NCBI GenBank assembly: GCA_020636915.1
Contig: JACJWV010000012.1
Location: 101,613-165,612 of the forward strand
Direction of reading: 5' to 3'
DNA: 64,000 nucleotides
Origin: Nocardioides sp.
GTDB taxonomy: Bacteria > Actinomycetota > Actinomycetes > Propionibacteriales > Nocardioidaceae
This document shows, piece by piece, positions 7,357-16,762 of the stretch (positions are counted from its first letter, which is position 1; every line of letters begins with the position of its first letter). The notes under the pieces were generated by a model. The model had not been told where the DNA came from. It ran no database searches and worked only from the letters and a program-made list of their open reading frames with translations. The position numbers and the translations under genes are program-made.

Positions 7357-9151
7357 CGCGGTCCGCCAGCACCGCGGGGGTGTCGGCCTGCGGTCGGGGC
7401 ACCACCACGCTCGGGCTCCCGGTCGGGCTCCCGGAAGGGCTCTCGGAGGGAGACTCCGACGGGCTCGGCGACTCGGTCGGCTGCTCCTCGAAGGTGGACA
7501 CCAGGATCGTCACCGTCGTCCCCTGGGGCGGGGTGCTGCCGGCCTCGGGGCTCTGGTCGGTGACCGTGCCCTTCGGCTCGGTCGAGCTGTTGTCGGGCAG
7601 CACCCGCGGCTCGAAGCCGGCGGCCCGGATCTTGTTCTTCGCCTGGCCCTGCTGCAGGCCCCGCACGTCGGGGACCTCCTCGGGACCGTCGGAGTAGAAG
7701 ACCGTGACCGCGCTGCCCGGGTCGACCTCGGTGTTGGCGCCCGGGTCGGTGCGGAGCACCTGGTCGGCCGGCTCGTCGGAGTCCTCCTCCTTCAAGGTGA
7801 CCTCGAAGTGGTAGGGATCGCTCTCGAGCTGGCGTTGGGCGTCGTCCTTGTCGAGACCGACCACCGACGGCACCGCCACCTGCGCCTGGCCCAGCGAGAT
7901 CACCAGGTCGACCGGGGTGTCGGGGTCGACGTACGTGTCGGCCTCGGGGTCCTGGCTGATCACCTTGCCGGCGGCGACCTTGTCGCTGTTCTGCCGGTCG
8001 ATGGTGCCGACCGCGAGTCCCGCGTCGCCGATCGCGGCGCGCGCCTGGTTCTCGGTCTTGCCCACGACACCCGGTGTGGCCACCTGCTCGGGGGCGGACT
8101 CGAAGAGCCGGGGCATCAGGTAGGCCGCGCCGGCGATGAGGATCACCAGCAGCAGCCCGAGGGCGACGAGCAGGCCGGTGCGTCCGCGCGGCTCGTCCTC
8201 CTCCTCCGGAGGGAGCGGCGCGACCGCGGTGACCGCCGTCGGGTAGGTCGGTGGCGGCGGCGGGGGCACGGCCGGGGGCAGGGGCGCCTGGACCGGGCGG
8301 CCGGCGAGGTAGCGCTCGATGTCGGCGCGCATGGCGGCCGCGGACTGATAGCGCTCGTCGACCCGCTTGGCCAGCGCCTTCATCACGATCGCGTCGACCT
8401 CGGGCGGCAGCTCGGTGTCGTGGTCCGAGGGAGGTACGGCGGGCTCGCGCACGTGCTGGTAGGCGACCGCGACCGGGCTGTCGCCCACGAACGGCGGCCG
8501 ACCGGTCAGCAGCTCGTAGAGCAGGCAGCCCGCGGAGTAGACGTCGGAGCGGGAGTCGACGGTCTCGCCGCGCGCCTGCTCGGGTGAGAGGTACTGCGCG
8601 GTACCGACCACGGCGGCGGTCTGGGTCATCGTCGACGAGGCGTCGCTCACCGCGCGGGCGATGCCGAAGTCCATCACCTTCACGTCACCGCTGGGGGTGA
8701 GCATCACGTTGCCGGGCTTGATGTCGCGGTGGATGATGCCGGCGCGGTGGCTGTAGTCGAGCGCGGACAGCACACCGCTGGTGATCTCCAGGGCCCGCTC
8801 CGGGAGGATCTTGCGGCCCTCGCGAAGGATGTCGCGCAGGGTGCGCCCGGCGACGAACTCCATCACGATGTAGGGCTGGGAGACCCCCGAGCCGTCGGTG
8901 GCCGGCTCCTCGCCGGTGTCGTAGACCGCGACGATCGCGGGGTGGTTGAGCGAGGCCGCGGACTGCGCCTCCCGGCGGAATCGCGCCTGGAAGGTCGCGT
9001 CGCTGGCCAGGTCGGTGCGCAGCCGCTTGACGGCGACCACGCGACCCAGGCGGGTGTCGGTGCCCTTGCGGACCTCGGCCATGCCACCGCGGCCCAGCAG
9101 CTCGCCGAGCTCGTAGCGCCCACCGACCACGGTCGGCTGTTGGTTGGTCAT
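7313..9151 (-). CDS. pknB: Serine/threonine protein kinase with three PASTA domains (PknB type)
   Basis: A membrane receptor kinase that senses peptidoglycan fragments or lipid II and phosphorylates division and wall-synthesis proteins. Residues 1-280 form the kinase: GRGGMAEV P-loop, catalytic HRDIKPGNVML, DFG in VMDFGIA and an activation loop with Thr/Ser (SSTMTQTAAVVGTAQYLSPEQ). A Pro-rich linker and one membrane helix (about residues 328-345) follow, then three PASTA repeats, each starting with a P-x-V-x-G motif. A low-complexity Ser/Pro tail (SPSPSESPSESPS) and a basic C-terminus are unusual additions. It is the last gene of the fhaA-pknB operon and overlaps the convergent DUF881 gene by 44 bp. 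Confidence 0.95.
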   Translation of the reverse strand: MTNQQPTVVGGRYELGELLGRGGMAEVRKGTDTRLGRVVAVKRLRTDLASDATFQARFRREAQSAASLNHPAIVAVYDTGEEPATDGSGVSQPYIVMEFVAGRTLRDILREGRKILPERALEITSGVLSALDYSHRAGIIHRDIKPGNVMLTPSGDVKVMDFGIARAVSDASSTMTQTAAVVGTAQYLSPEQARGETVDSRSDVYSAGCLLYELLTGRPPFVGDSPVAVAYQHVREPAVPPSDHDTELPPEVDAIVMKALAKRVDERYQSAAAMRADIERYLAGRPVQAPLPPAVPPPPPPTYPTAVTAVAPLPPEEEDEPRGRTGLLVALGLLLVILIAGAAYLMPRLFESAPEQVATPGVVGKTENQARAAIGDAGLAVGTIDRQNSDKVAAGKVISQDPEADTYVDPDTPVDLVISLGQAQVAVPSVVGLDKDDAQRQLESDPYHFEVTLKEEDSDEPADQVLRTDPGANTEVDPGSAVTVFYSDGPEEVPDVRGLQQGQAKNKIRAAGFEPRVLPDNSSTEPKGTVTDQSPEAGSTPPQGTTVTILVSTFEEQPTESPSPSESPSESPSGSPTGSPSVVVPRPQADTPAVLADRVSRATPRRRSGRRS

Positions 9152-9157
9152 CGAGGA

Positions 9158-10561
9158 TCAGCCTGCCTGACTGCTGGTGGTGGCGGCGGGAGATTGCGGA
9201 GGCGCCACGCCGGTCGCGGCGGCCGACGGCGGCGCGGTGGACGACCGGCTCGGGCTCGGGGAGGGCGTCGCGCTGTCCGTCGGGGTCGGCGTCGGGGTGG
9301 GGGTCGCCGTGTCCGTGGGGGTGGGGGTCGGCGTGGGCGTCGGAGAGGTGCTCGTCGGCGACTTGGTCGGCGTGGGGGTGGGCGTCGGGGACGAGCTGGT
9401 CGGCGCCTGACTGGTCGGCTCCGACGGGCCGGACGAGGAGGAGCGGCTCGGCGTGGGCGTGGGCGTCGGCTCGTCGGGGTTGTCGTCGCCGTTCAGAGCC
9501 CGGGCGACCAGGAAGGCCACCAGCACGGCCAGGATGACGACCGCGATCACCGCGAGCACCGGCCACAGCGACCGCTTGCGTTGGATCCGCTGGTCGTCCT
9601 CGGGCTGGTGGCCGGCGGTCGGGCCGGCGACGACCGTGGGCGCGGGCGCCACCACCGGCGGCATCACCTGCGTGTTGTCCACCGGCGGTACGGCGGCGGC
9701 CTCCGTCGCCGCGGTCGCGGGGTCGCGGAGCGCCGCGGCGAGAGCGGCGCCGTCGGCGTACCGGTCTTGGGGCAGCTTGGACATCGCGCGGCGGACGACG
9801 GCGGCGAGGTCGGCCGGGACCGAGTCGGGCAGGTCGGGGACGGGCTCGCGCAGGTGGGCCAGCGCGGTCGCGACCGCCGTGTCGGCGACGTAGGGACGGT
9901 GCCCGGCCAGGCACTCGAACGCGACGACGCCGAGGGAGTAGACGTCGGACGCCGGGGTCGCCGTCTGGCCCTGAGCCTGCTCGGGGGAGAGGTACTGGGG
10001 GGTGCCCATGACCTCACCGGTCTGGGTCAGTCCCATCCCCTCGGCGGCCCGGGCGATGCCGAAGTCGGTCACCTTGACCTCGCGGTCGGGGGTGACCAGC
10101 AGGTTCGCCGGCTTCACGTCGCGGTGGACGATGCCAGCGGCGTGCGCGGCCGCCAGGCCGTCGGCGGCCTGGGCCAGCAAGCCGCGCACGGCGTCGGGGT
10201 CCAGAGACTCCTCCGGGCGCAGCAGTGCGGAGAGCGGCTGGCCGTCGACCAGCTCCATCACCAGGAACGGGCGGTGGCTGCCCGACCCATCGGTCGCCTC
10301 GGTCTCGCCGAAGTCGTAGACGGCAGCGATGTTGGGGTGGTGCAGCGACGCCGCGTGCCGGGCCTCGGTCTCGAACCGCGCGCGGAACGACGGGTCGTCG
10401 GCGTACTCGTCCTTGAGCACCTTGACCGCGACCTGGCGACCCAGCGTCGTGTCGGTCGCCCGCCAGACCTCGCCCATGCCACCGGTCGCGATGCGCGACT
10501 CGAGGCGATAGCGCCGCGCGTCGTCGGCGAAGGCCTCGCCGGTCGGTCCCTGGTCGCTCAC
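9158..10561 (-). CDS. pknA: Serine/threonine protein kinase, PknA-like
   Basis: Residues about 18-280 form a complete Hanks-type kinase domain: ATGGMGEVW glycine loop, AVKVL lysine, IVHRDVKPANLL catalytic loop, VTDFGIARA and GTPQYLSPEQAQG. A linker leads to one membrane helix (LWPVLAVIAVVILAVLVAFLV, about residues 332-355). The extracytoplasmic part is almost entirely Pro/Thr/Ser repeats (PTPTPTP) with no PASTA domain, as expected for PknA. It overlaps pbpA by 4 bp (ATGA) and sits 6 bp before pknB, so the kinases and PBP are translationally coupled. PknA/PknB pairs coordinate growth, division and cell shape. Confidence 0.93.
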   Translation of the reverse strand: MSDQGPTGEAFADDARRYRLESRIATGGMGEVWRATDTTLGRQVAVKVLKDEYADDPSFRARFETEARHAASLHHPNIAAVYDFGETEATDGSGSHRPFLVMELVDGQPLSALLRPEESLDPDAVRGLLAQAADGLAAAHAAGIVHRDVKPANLLVTPDREVKVTDFGIARAAEGMGLTQTGEVMGTPQYLSPEQAQGQTATPASDVYSLGVVAFECLAGHRPYVADTAVATALAHLREPVPDLPDSVPADLAAVVRRAMSKLPQDRYADGAALAAALRDPATAATEAAAVPPVDNTQVMPPVVAPAPTVVAGPTAGHQPEDDQRIQRKRSLWPVLAVIAVVILAVLVAFLVARALNGDDNPDEPTPTPTPSRSSSSGPSEPTSQAPTSSSPTPTPTPTKSPTSTSPTPTPTPTPTDTATPTPTPTPTDSATPSPSPSRSSTAPPSAAATGVAPPQSPAATTSSQAG

Positions 10562-12033
10562 TTGATCACCGCCTCCATCACGGCCTTGGCGATCGGCCCG
10601 CCGTAGACACCGCCGGCGATCTCACCGCGCGGGATGTCCGCCTTCTGGATCATCACGGCCACGGCGACCTTGGGGTCGTCGGCCGGCGCGAACGAGATGA
10701 ACCACGCGTACGGCGGCACCGCGTCGATCCCGCTCTGGGCGGTGCCGGTCTTGCCGGCGACGTCGATGCCGGGGATCTGGGCCGGCGAGGCCGTGCCGTC
10801 GGCGACCGTCGCCACCATCAGCTTGGTCACCTCGCTGGCGGTCGTCGACGAGACCGCCTTCGAGAGCTCCTGGGGCTCGGTCTTGTCGAGGACGTCGAGG
10901 TCGGCCGACTGCTGCTCGTCGACGATGTAGGGCTTCATCACCGTGCCGCCGTTGGCGAGGCCCGCGGCGACCATCGCCATCTGCAGCGGGGTCGCGGCCA
11001 CCTCGAACTGCCCGAAGCCGGTCTGGCCGAGCTCGGCGTCGTCGAGCTCCTCGGGGAAGACCGACTCCGCCTGCGGCTGGAGCTCGTCGAAGAACCCGCT
11101 GTTGAAGCCGAACGCCTCCGCGGTCTTGGCCATGTCCTCCGCACCGACCTGGCCGGCGATCTGCGCGAAGGAGGTGTTGCACGACTGCTCCATCGCCTGG
11201 GTGAACGGGATCTTCCCGCCGTTGGGGCCGCACGCGCGGCCCTCGTTGTCGATGAGCCCGGTCTCCCCGTGCGTCAGCGGCAGCTGGTAGGTGACGCCGC
11301 CGGGCACCAGGTCGTCGGCCTTGTAGAGGCCCTTCTCGATCGCCGCCGCCGCGGTCACGACCTTGAAGGTCGAGCCGGGGGGCAGCCGGGTCTGGATCGC
11401 CCGGTTGAGCAGCGGCTCGGCGGGGTCGTCGTTGAGCCGGGCGAAGTCCTCGGTCACGGCACCCAGGTCGTGAGAGGCGAGCGCGTTGGGGTCGTAGGTC
11501 GGGAACGACGCCATCGCCAGGATCTTCCCGGTGTCGGGCTCGATTGCGACCACCGCGCCCTGGGTGTTGGGGCCGAGCGCCTTGAGCCCGTCGTACGCCG
11601 CCTCCTGCGCCGCCGGGTCGACGGTCAGCAGCACGTTGCCGCCCTGGGGCGGGTCGTTGCTGATCAGGTCGACGAGCTTGGTGACGAACAGCCGCGAGTC
11701 CTCCCCCGACAGCACGTCGTTCTGGGTGCGCTCGATGCCGGTGGAGCTGTAGTAGGAGAACCAGCCGGTGATCGGGGCGAACTGGAACGGCGCGGGGTAG
11801 GTGCGCTGGTACTGGTACTCGTCGTCGGACTTCACGCTCTTGGCGACCGCGCTGTTGCGGCCCACCAGGATCGCGCCGCGCTCGCGGGAGTACGACGCCA
11901 CCAGCTCGCGCCGGTTGCGCGGGTCGTCGTTGAGCTTGCCCGACTTCCAGTACTGCAGGTAGCTCGCGTTCACCATCAGCGCCAGGAACAGCAGCAGGCA
12001 GAAGATCGAGATCGTCCGGATCGGCTTGTTCAT
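10558..12033 (-). CDS. pbpA: Penicillin-binding protein 2 / class B transpeptidase PbpA
   Basis: A peptidoglycan DD-transpeptidase of 491 residues anchored by one N-terminal helix (IRTISIFCLLLFLALMVNASY). The dimerisation-type N-domain (ERGAILVGRN) precedes the transpeptidase domain. All three active-site motifs are present: SxxK in PPGSTFKVV near residue 220, SxN in QSCNTSF and KTG in VAGKTGTAQSG. The length and the compact N-domain match the PbpA type that partners RodA/FtsW in actinobacteria. It lies 34 bp downstream of rodA and overlaps pknA by 4 bp. Confidence 0.95.
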   Translation of the reverse strand: MNKPIRTISIFCLLLFLALMVNASYLQYWKSGKLNDDPRNRRELVASYSRERGAILVGRNSAVAKSVKSDDEYQYQRTYPAPFQFAPITGWFSYYSSTGIERTQNDVLSGEDSRLFVTKLVDLISNDPPQGGNVLLTVDPAAQEAAYDGLKALGPNTQGAVVAIEPDTGKILAMASFPTYDPNALASHDLGAVTEDFARLNDDPAEPLLNRAIQTRLPPGSTFKVVTAAAAIEKGLYKADDLVPGGVTYQLPLTHGETGLIDNEGRACGPNGGKIPFTQAMEQSCNTSFAQIAGQVGAEDMAKTAEAFGFNSGFFDELQPQAESVFPEELDDAELGQTGFGQFEVAATPLQMAMVAAGLANGGTVMKPYIVDEQQSADLDVLDKTEPQELSKAVSSTTASEVTKLMVATVADGTASPAQIPGIDVAGKTGTAQSGIDAVPPYAWFISFAPADDPKVAVAVMIQKADIPRGEIAGGVYGGPIAKAVMEAVIK

Positions 12034-12067
12034 GGCAGCCGCCCTGCGGTGGTCGTCATGTGGCCCA

Positions 12068-13468
12068 TCAGAGCTTCACCACCTGAGTGGCGTCTGAGTC
12101 GATGGCCGAGGTGTCGTCCGACAGCTGCGGGACCGGACGCCGGGCCTGGTCGGAGATGCGCAGCAGCAGGGCGATGATCACCCAGTTGGCGATGAGCGAG
12201 GAGCCGCCGTAGGAGAGGAACGGCGTGGTGAGCCCGGTCAGCGGGATCAGGCCGGTCACGCCGCCCACGACCACGAACACCTGGAGCGCGAAGACGCTGC
12301 CGAGGCCGGTCGCGAGCAGCTTGCCGAAGCCGTCGCGGCAGATGAGCGCGGTGCGCAGCGCCCGCTCGACGATCAGGCCGTAGAGCATGATGACCGCGAT
12401 CACGGCGGTCAGCCCGAGCTCCTCGCCGATGGCGGCGAGGATGAAGTCGGAGTTGGCGTAGGGGATCCGGTAGGGGTCGCCGTCGCCGAAGCCGCGGCCG
12501 ATCAGCCCGCCCCAGCCCATGCCGAACATGGCCTCGACCGGCTGGTAGGAGAGGTCGCCGTTCTTGTTGTAGTAGTCGAACGGGTGCAGCCAGATGTCGA
12601 ACCGGATGCGCACGTGCCCGAAGAGGTAGTAGGCGAGCGTGGCGCCGCCGACGAAGAGGACGCTGCCGACGACCAGCCAGCCGGGGCGCTCGGTCGCGAC
12701 GTAGAGCATGATCAGGAAGACGCCGAAGAACAGCAGGCTCGAGCCGAGGTCGTGCTGGAACACCAGGATCCCGAGGCTGATCAGCCACATCGCGAGGATC
12801 GGGCCCAGGTCGCGGCCGCGGGGCAGGTCGACGAAGAGCACCCGGCGGCCGGCGAGCGCGAGCGCGTCGCGGTGCAGCACGAGGTAGCCGGCGAACGCGA
12901 TGACGATCAGGACCTTGGCGATCTCGCCGGGCTGGAAGCTGAACGGCCCGAGGTGGATCCAGATCCGGGCACCGTTGATGGTGCGTCCGATGCCGGGCAG
13001 CATCGGCAGCAGCAGGAGCACGATCGCGGCCAGGCCGCTGGTGTAGGTGAACCGCTGGAGGACCCGGTGGTCGCGGAGCAGGACCAGGGTCGCGACGAAC
13101 AGCAGCACCCCGAGGGTCATCCAGATCAGCTGCTGCTGGGCGAAGGCGTGCGGCTTGCCGGCCGCCTCGGCGGCCAGGTCGAGGCGGTGGATGACCGCGA
13201 GGCCGAGGCCGTTGAGCGCGCCGACGACGGGGAGCAGCACGGGGTCGGCGTACGGCGCGACCAGCCGGATCACCACGTGGGAGCCGATCAGCAGCGCGGC
13301 CAGCCAGCCGCCGTACGCGAAGAGGTTGGCCGGCACCTCCTGGTCGACCCCGAGCCCGACGGCGACGTAGGCGCCGATGCCGACCGCGAGCGAGAGCACG
13401 AGCAGGAACAGCTCCGCGCCCCGGCGACGCCGGTGCACGAAGCCCATGAGCGTGCTCTGCTGGGCCAT
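12068..13468 (-). CDS. rodA: FtsW/RodA/SpoVE family peptidoglycan glycosyltransferase
   Basis: A 466-residue SEDS protein with about twelve membrane helices that polymerises lipid II, working with the PbpA encoded immediately downstream. SEDS signatures include the loop RTINGARIWIHLGPFSFQP-GEIAK, FQHDLGSSLLFFGVFL, AMFGMGWGGLIGRGFG and the C-terminal GLTTPFLSYGGSSLIANW. ATG 13468 overlaps the pstP stop codon (TGATG), indicating coupled translation; the longer open frame upstream is the shadow of pstP. The choice of rodA rather than ftsW rests on operon context. Confidence 0.93.
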   Translation of the reverse strand: MAQQSTLMGFVHRRRRGAELFLLVLSLAVGIGAYVAVGLGVDQEVPANLFAYGGWLAALLIGSHVVIRLVAPYADPVLLPVVGALNGLGLAVIHRLDLAAEAAGKPHAFAQQQLIWMTLGVLLFVATLVLLRDHRVLQRFTYTSGLAAIVLLLLPMLPGIGRTINGARIWIHLGPFSFQPGEIAKVLIVIAFAGYLVLHRDALALAGRRVLFVDLPRGRDLGPILAMWLISLGILVFQHDLGSSLLFFGVFLIMLYVATERPGWLVVGSVLFVGGATLAYYLFGHVRIRFDIWLHPFDYYNKNGDLSYQPVEAMFGMGWGGLIGRGFGDGDPYRIPYANSDFILAAIGEELGLTAVIAVIMLYGLIVERALRTALICRDGFGKLLATGLGSVFALQVFVVVGGVTGLIPLTGLTTPFLSYGGSSLIANWVIIALLLRISDQARRPVPQLSDDTSAIDSDATQVVKL

Positions 13469-14850
13469 CACCCGGCCACCCCGCTGCTGGAGGTGCTCGT
13501 GTCGGTGCTCGTGTCCGGGGGCGCCTGCCGGGCGGCGAGGTCCTGGACCTTGGCCTCGGCATCCGCGAGGTTGTCGTAGGCGATGCCCTCGCGGACCCGG
13601 TCGGCCTCGATCTCGCTGAGCCGGTCCAGCTGCACGTCGGTGGTCTCGTAGGGGTCCGAGAGCGAGATCCCCGCGAGCTCGGTGTTGATGCCGCGGTAGA
13701 TGACGACGCTGCCGTCCTGCTCGCCGACGTAGTACTGCTGCTGGGTCCACGACCACGCCCAGGCGAGCGCGACCCAGACCAGGCCGATGACGACGAGCGC
13801 GACGAGCAGCCGCTTGAGCCACACGAAGCGCCGCGGCGCGCGCGGTGCGTAGCGCGCCTCCTCCGGGTCGATCGGGTCGGCGGTGATCGCGTAGCCGGGC
13901 AGGTCGTCGGGGATGTCGTCCAGGATCGGCTCGAGCTCGCCGGTGTCCCCGGCGCGGTGGCCGCGGAACAGCCCGCCCATGCCGCCGCGGCGCTGCTGGC
14001 GACGCTCGGCGGCGGCGCCGACCACGAGTGCCTCGGTCGCCTCGCCCGGGCCGAGCGGGGTGTCGGCGGGGACCGCGTCGGCGACCAGGCACGTGACGTT
14101 GTCGGAGCTGCCCGCCTCGAGGCTGGCGCGGACCAGCTCGACGGCGGCGTACTCGGGGCTGCCGCTGCTGAGGACGTCGGCCAGGCGCCCGTCCGGGAGC
14201 ACCCCGCTGGCGCCGTCGCTGCACAGCAGCAGCCGGTCGCCGGGGACCAGCTCGATGACGAACAGGTCGGGCTCGGCCTCGTGCACCCCGTCGAGGGCCT
14301 TGAGGATGAGGTTGCGGTGCGGGTGGACCCGCGCCTCCTCCTCGGTGATGCGGCCCTCGTCGATCAGCGTCTGGACGAACGTGTGGTCGGCGGTGAGCTG
14401 GGTGATCTCCCGGTCGCGGTAGAGGTAGGCGCGGCTGTCGCCGACGTGCCCCATCGCGACCCGCGAGCCGTCGAAGAGCGCGAGCGTCGCGGTGGTGCTG
14501 GTGCCGTTGAGGGCGGGGTCCTCGTCGACCAGCTCGCCGATGCGGTCGTGGGCGCGGTGCAGCGCCCCGGCGACCCGACCGAGGAGGTCGTGGTCGGGGT
14601 CGTCGGTCGGAGGGACGTCGAGCTTGCGCAGCTGCGAGATGGCCGTGGCGGACGCGATGTCGCCGCGGGCGGCCCCGCCGACGCCGTCGCACACCGCGAG
14701 CAGCCACGGGCCGACGTACCCGGAGTCCTGGTTGTCCTTGCGCACCCGGCCGACGTCGGAGACCGCCGCGAACCGCAGGCGCAGGGCGGCCGTCGCCGGC
14801 GCCTGGTCCTGGGGCGTGCCGTCGGGCGTGCCGTCGGGGGTGTGCGTCAT
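13468..14850 (-). CDS. pstP: PP2C-family Ser/Thr protein phosphatase PstP
   Basis: This phosphatase reverses phosphorylation by the PknA/PknB kinases encoded downstream. Residues about 25-265 form the PP2C domain with metal-binding aspartates in RKDNQDSGY, CDGVGG and LLCSDGASGVL, plus GHVGDSRAYLYR. A linker with a basic segment (AAERRQQRRGG) and one membrane helix (LLVALVVIGLVWVALAWAW, about residues 345-365) are followed by a short extracytoplasmic domain of about 90 residues ending in Ser/Thr-rich sequence. The gene is 7 bp after fhaB and overlaps rodA by one base. Confidence 0.94.
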   Translation of the reverse strand: MTHTPDGTPDGTPQDQAPATAALRLRFAAVSDVGRVRKDNQDSGYVGPWLLAVCDGVGGAARGDIASATAISQLRKLDVPPTDDPDHDLLGRVAGALHRAHDRIGELVDEDPALNGTSTTATLALFDGSRVAMGHVGDSRAYLYRDREITQLTADHTFVQTLIDEGRITEEEARVHPHRNLILKALDGVHEAEPDLFVIELVPGDRLLLCSDGASGVLPDGRLADVLSSGSPEYAAVELVRASLEAGSSDNVTCLVADAVPADTPLGPGEATEALVVGAAAERRQQRRGGMGGLFRGHRAGDTGELEPILDDIPDDLPGYAITADPIDPEEARYAPRAPRRFVWLKRLLVALVVIGLVWVALAWAWSWTQQQYYVGEQDGSVVIYRGINTELAGISLSDPYETTDVQLDRLSEIEADRVREGIAYDNLADAEAKVQDLAARQAPPDTSTDTSTSSSGVAG

Positions 14851-14857
14851 CGGCGGA

Positions 14858-15340
14858 CTACTTCCGCAGCTCCAGGACCGTCTTCCCGATGCGGACCTGG
14901 GTGCCGATGGTGATGGTCGTGGGTTGGGTGATGCGCACCGTGCCGACGTACGTGCCGTTGGTCGAGCCGAGGTCCTCCACGAACCACTGGTCGCCGGACG
15001 CGGCGATGCGAGCGTGCCGGGTGGACACGTAGTCGTCCTCGAGCCGGATGGCCGCGTCCGAACCGCGACCGATGAGGATCGGGGCCTGGTCGAGCTCGGC
15101 GCGGGCGCCGACGTTGGAGCCGGCCGTCACCGCGACGTGGGTCGGTGCGCCCCGCCGCTTGCTCGGCTGCTTCGGCGGCTTGGGGGCCTTGCCGCCCCGG
15201 TCGCCGCGGGCGCCGCGCGCCGCCTCGGGGACCCGCGCGCCGAACATGTCCGAGCGGATCACGGAGATCGCCGAGAGCACGAAGATCCACAGGATCGCCA
15301 GGTAGGCGATGCGGATGAGGAAGAGGGTGAGCTCGGACAA
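14858..15340 (-). CDS. fhaB: FHA domain protein FhaB (FipA-like)
   Basis: A 160-residue protein with one N-terminal membrane helix (LFLIRIAYLAILWIFVLSAISVI), a basic Pro/Lys linker and a C-terminal FHA domain that binds phosphothreonine: IGRGSDAAIRLEDDYVSTRH and VEDLGSTNGTYV. FHA proteins of this type are substrates and partners of PknA/PknB. The start codon appears to be TTG 15340, with a GGAGGG ribosome-binding site about 10 bp upstream inside the end of fhaA. It is separated from fhaA by 7 bp. Confidence 0.92.
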   Translation of the reverse strand: MSELTLFLIRIAYLAILWIFVLSAISVIRSDMFGARVPEAARGARGDRGGKAPKPPKQPSKRRGAPTHVAVTAGSNVGARAELDQAPILIGRGSDAAIRLEDDYVSTRHARIAASGDQWFVEDLGSTNGTYVGTVRITQPTTITIGTQVRIGKTVLELRK

Positions 15341-15347
15341 GTAGTGG

Positions 15348-16055
15348 TCACCCTCCCTCGACGACGCGGACCGTCAGCGTCGTGTTGCCGATGCGCACCC
15401 GCGACCCGTCGTGGAGCTGCGTCGAGGAGATCCGGTGGCCGTCGACCTGCATCCCGTTGGTGGAGCCGAGGTCGGTCACGGAGATCGCGAGGGTGCCGGA
15501 GTCCGAGCCGGCCACGGTGAACTCCACGTGCCGGCGGCTCACCCCGGGGTCGTTGATCCGCACGTCGGCCTCGGTGCCGCGACCGACGACCAGCCCCGGG
15601 GGCTGGAGCGGGTGGCGGGTGCCGTTGACCTCGAGGACGGCGCGGGCCCGGCCGACCTGGGTGTGGGTGGCGTGGCTGGTGACCTTGGCCTGGGCCCGGC
15701 TGCGGATCCGGAACCGGCCGGTGGTGAGGTCCTCGGCCGCCTCGAAGGCGATCGTCACCGGGCCCGGGAAGGTGTAGCCCTGCTGGTCGGCGTACACCCC
15801 CAGCTGGGTGCGCATCTCCTCGGCCAGGGCGGAGTCGTACGGCGAGAGCCGGTCCAGGTCGGTCTGGGAGAGCTCGACGTGGAAGTCGTTGGGCACCAGG
15901 CGGCGGTCGCGGGAGAGGATCTGGGCGTTGTTGTCGCACTCGCGCTGGAGGGCGGCCGAGATCTCGACGGGTTGCACCGCCGACCGGAACGCCTTCGCGA
16001 AGGCGCCGGAGATCACCTGCTCGAGCCGCTGCTCGAGCCGCTGGAGTCCACCCAC
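15348..16055 (-). CDS. fhaA: FHA domain protein FhaA with DUF3662 N-terminal domain
   Basis: The first gene of the division operon. The 235-residue product has an N-terminal DUF3662 domain (LQRLEQRLEQVISGAFAKAF, then VPNDFHVELSQ) and a C-terminal FHA domain with VGRGTEADVRINDPGVSRRH and VTDLGSTNGMQVDG. In mycobacteria FhaA binds PknB-phosphorylated MviN and helps regulate peptidoglycan synthesis. It is shorter than mycobacterial FhaA because the long glutamine/proline linker is missing. GTG 16055 is chosen because a strong GAGGAAGGAGG site lies just upstream (16059-16070); the open frame further 5' is noncoding. Confidence 0.93.
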   Translation of the reverse strand: MGGLQRLEQRLEQVISGAFAKAFRSAVQPVEISAALQRECDNNAQILSRDRRLVPNDFHVELSQTDLDRLSPYDSALAEEMRTQLGVYADQQGYTFPGPVTIAFEAAEDLTTGRFRIRSRAQAKVTSHATHTQVGRARAVLEVNGTRHPLQPPGLVVGRGTEADVRINDPGVSRRHVEFTVAGSDSGTLAISVTDLGSTNGMQVDGHRISSTQLHDGSRVRIGNTTLTVRVVEGG

Positions 16056-16257
16056 GCCGCCTCCTTCCTCGGTTCCCGGTCGTCGTGCCCGCTGTGGCGT
16101 CGTCCAAACCGTGCGGACCGGTCTCCCCCGAGTGGGGCACGTCACGGCAGGTGGGCAGGCCCGGCGTCGCCGGGTTGCGTCGATCGTAACGGGACGGCCG
16201 CAGCCTCCCCGGTTTGGGCACAGTCGACGCGCTGGGATAGCCTTGCCCCCGCTTCAC

Positions 16258-16341
16258 GCGCGAGTGGCGGAATAGGCAGACGCGCACGGTTCAGGTCCGT
16301 GTGTCCGAAAGGACGTGGGGGTTCAACTCCCCCCTCGCGCA
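16258..16341 (+). tRNA. tRNA-Leu (anticodon CAG)
   Basis: A complete cloverleaf of 84 bases without encoded CCA. The acceptor stem GCGCGAG (16258-16264) pairs with CTCGCGC (16334-16340). The anticodon stem CACGG/CCGTG encloses the loop TTCAGGT with anticodon CAG. A long variable arm (TGTCCGAAAGGACG) is typical of class II tRNA-Leu, and the T-arm is GGGGG-TTCAACT-CCCCC. Its 3' end is the apparent integration target of the elements that follow. Confidence 0.97.
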
Positions 16342-16550
16342 CGTGTGACTGGCCCCGGGTTGACGATCCGGGGCCTCGTCCATCTCGGCCAACGGGGTGA
16401 CGCCGGCGGCTTGGAGTGCCTCGCAATGTTCGGTTGTCCCCGTTGCTGCGGCGTGACCTCCTGATTGGGTCTGTGAGTGCTTGTCTCAGCCACCTAAGTC
16501 GCAGCAGCAAGTCCGGGCGATCAATCCGCGGCAGGTTTCTGGGACGAGCG
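16320..16550 (+). repeat. att copy 1: tRNA-Leu 3' end plus flanking repeat
   Basis: Bases 16320-16345 (T-arm and 3' acceptor strand of tRNA-Leu plus CGTG) recur exactly at 59597-59622 and with one C missing at 27763-27787. About 200 further bases downstream are also related in all three places, with shared landmarks such as CGTTGCTGCGGCGTG, CACCTAAGTCGCA and CGATCAATCCGCGGCA. This copy is the most diverged of the three. The rest of the stretch to 16762 has no convincing gene. Confidence 0.85.
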
Positions 16551-16762
16551 CGTGGACTGCGCGAGACCCACGTGCACCCTCCCGAGGGTGTACGTCACCC
16601 ACTGCAACAAGACCTCTTCGCCGGGGCGCTCGCGAGGGCATGCCGACGCACTGCTGGGCGGTCGAAGTCCTCCTCGCAGGACGCGATCGGGGTTTGGGTC
16701 CCCGAATTGCCGATACGTATGGTGGGCGCTCATCCCGAGTGCTCATGGAAAGGAGCACTGAG

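Noticed and set aside
8729..10606. Plus-strand open frame of 625 codons opposite pknA and pknB
   Set aside because: It is the complementary frame of the Pro/Thr and kinase coding regions, low complexity and without domains.
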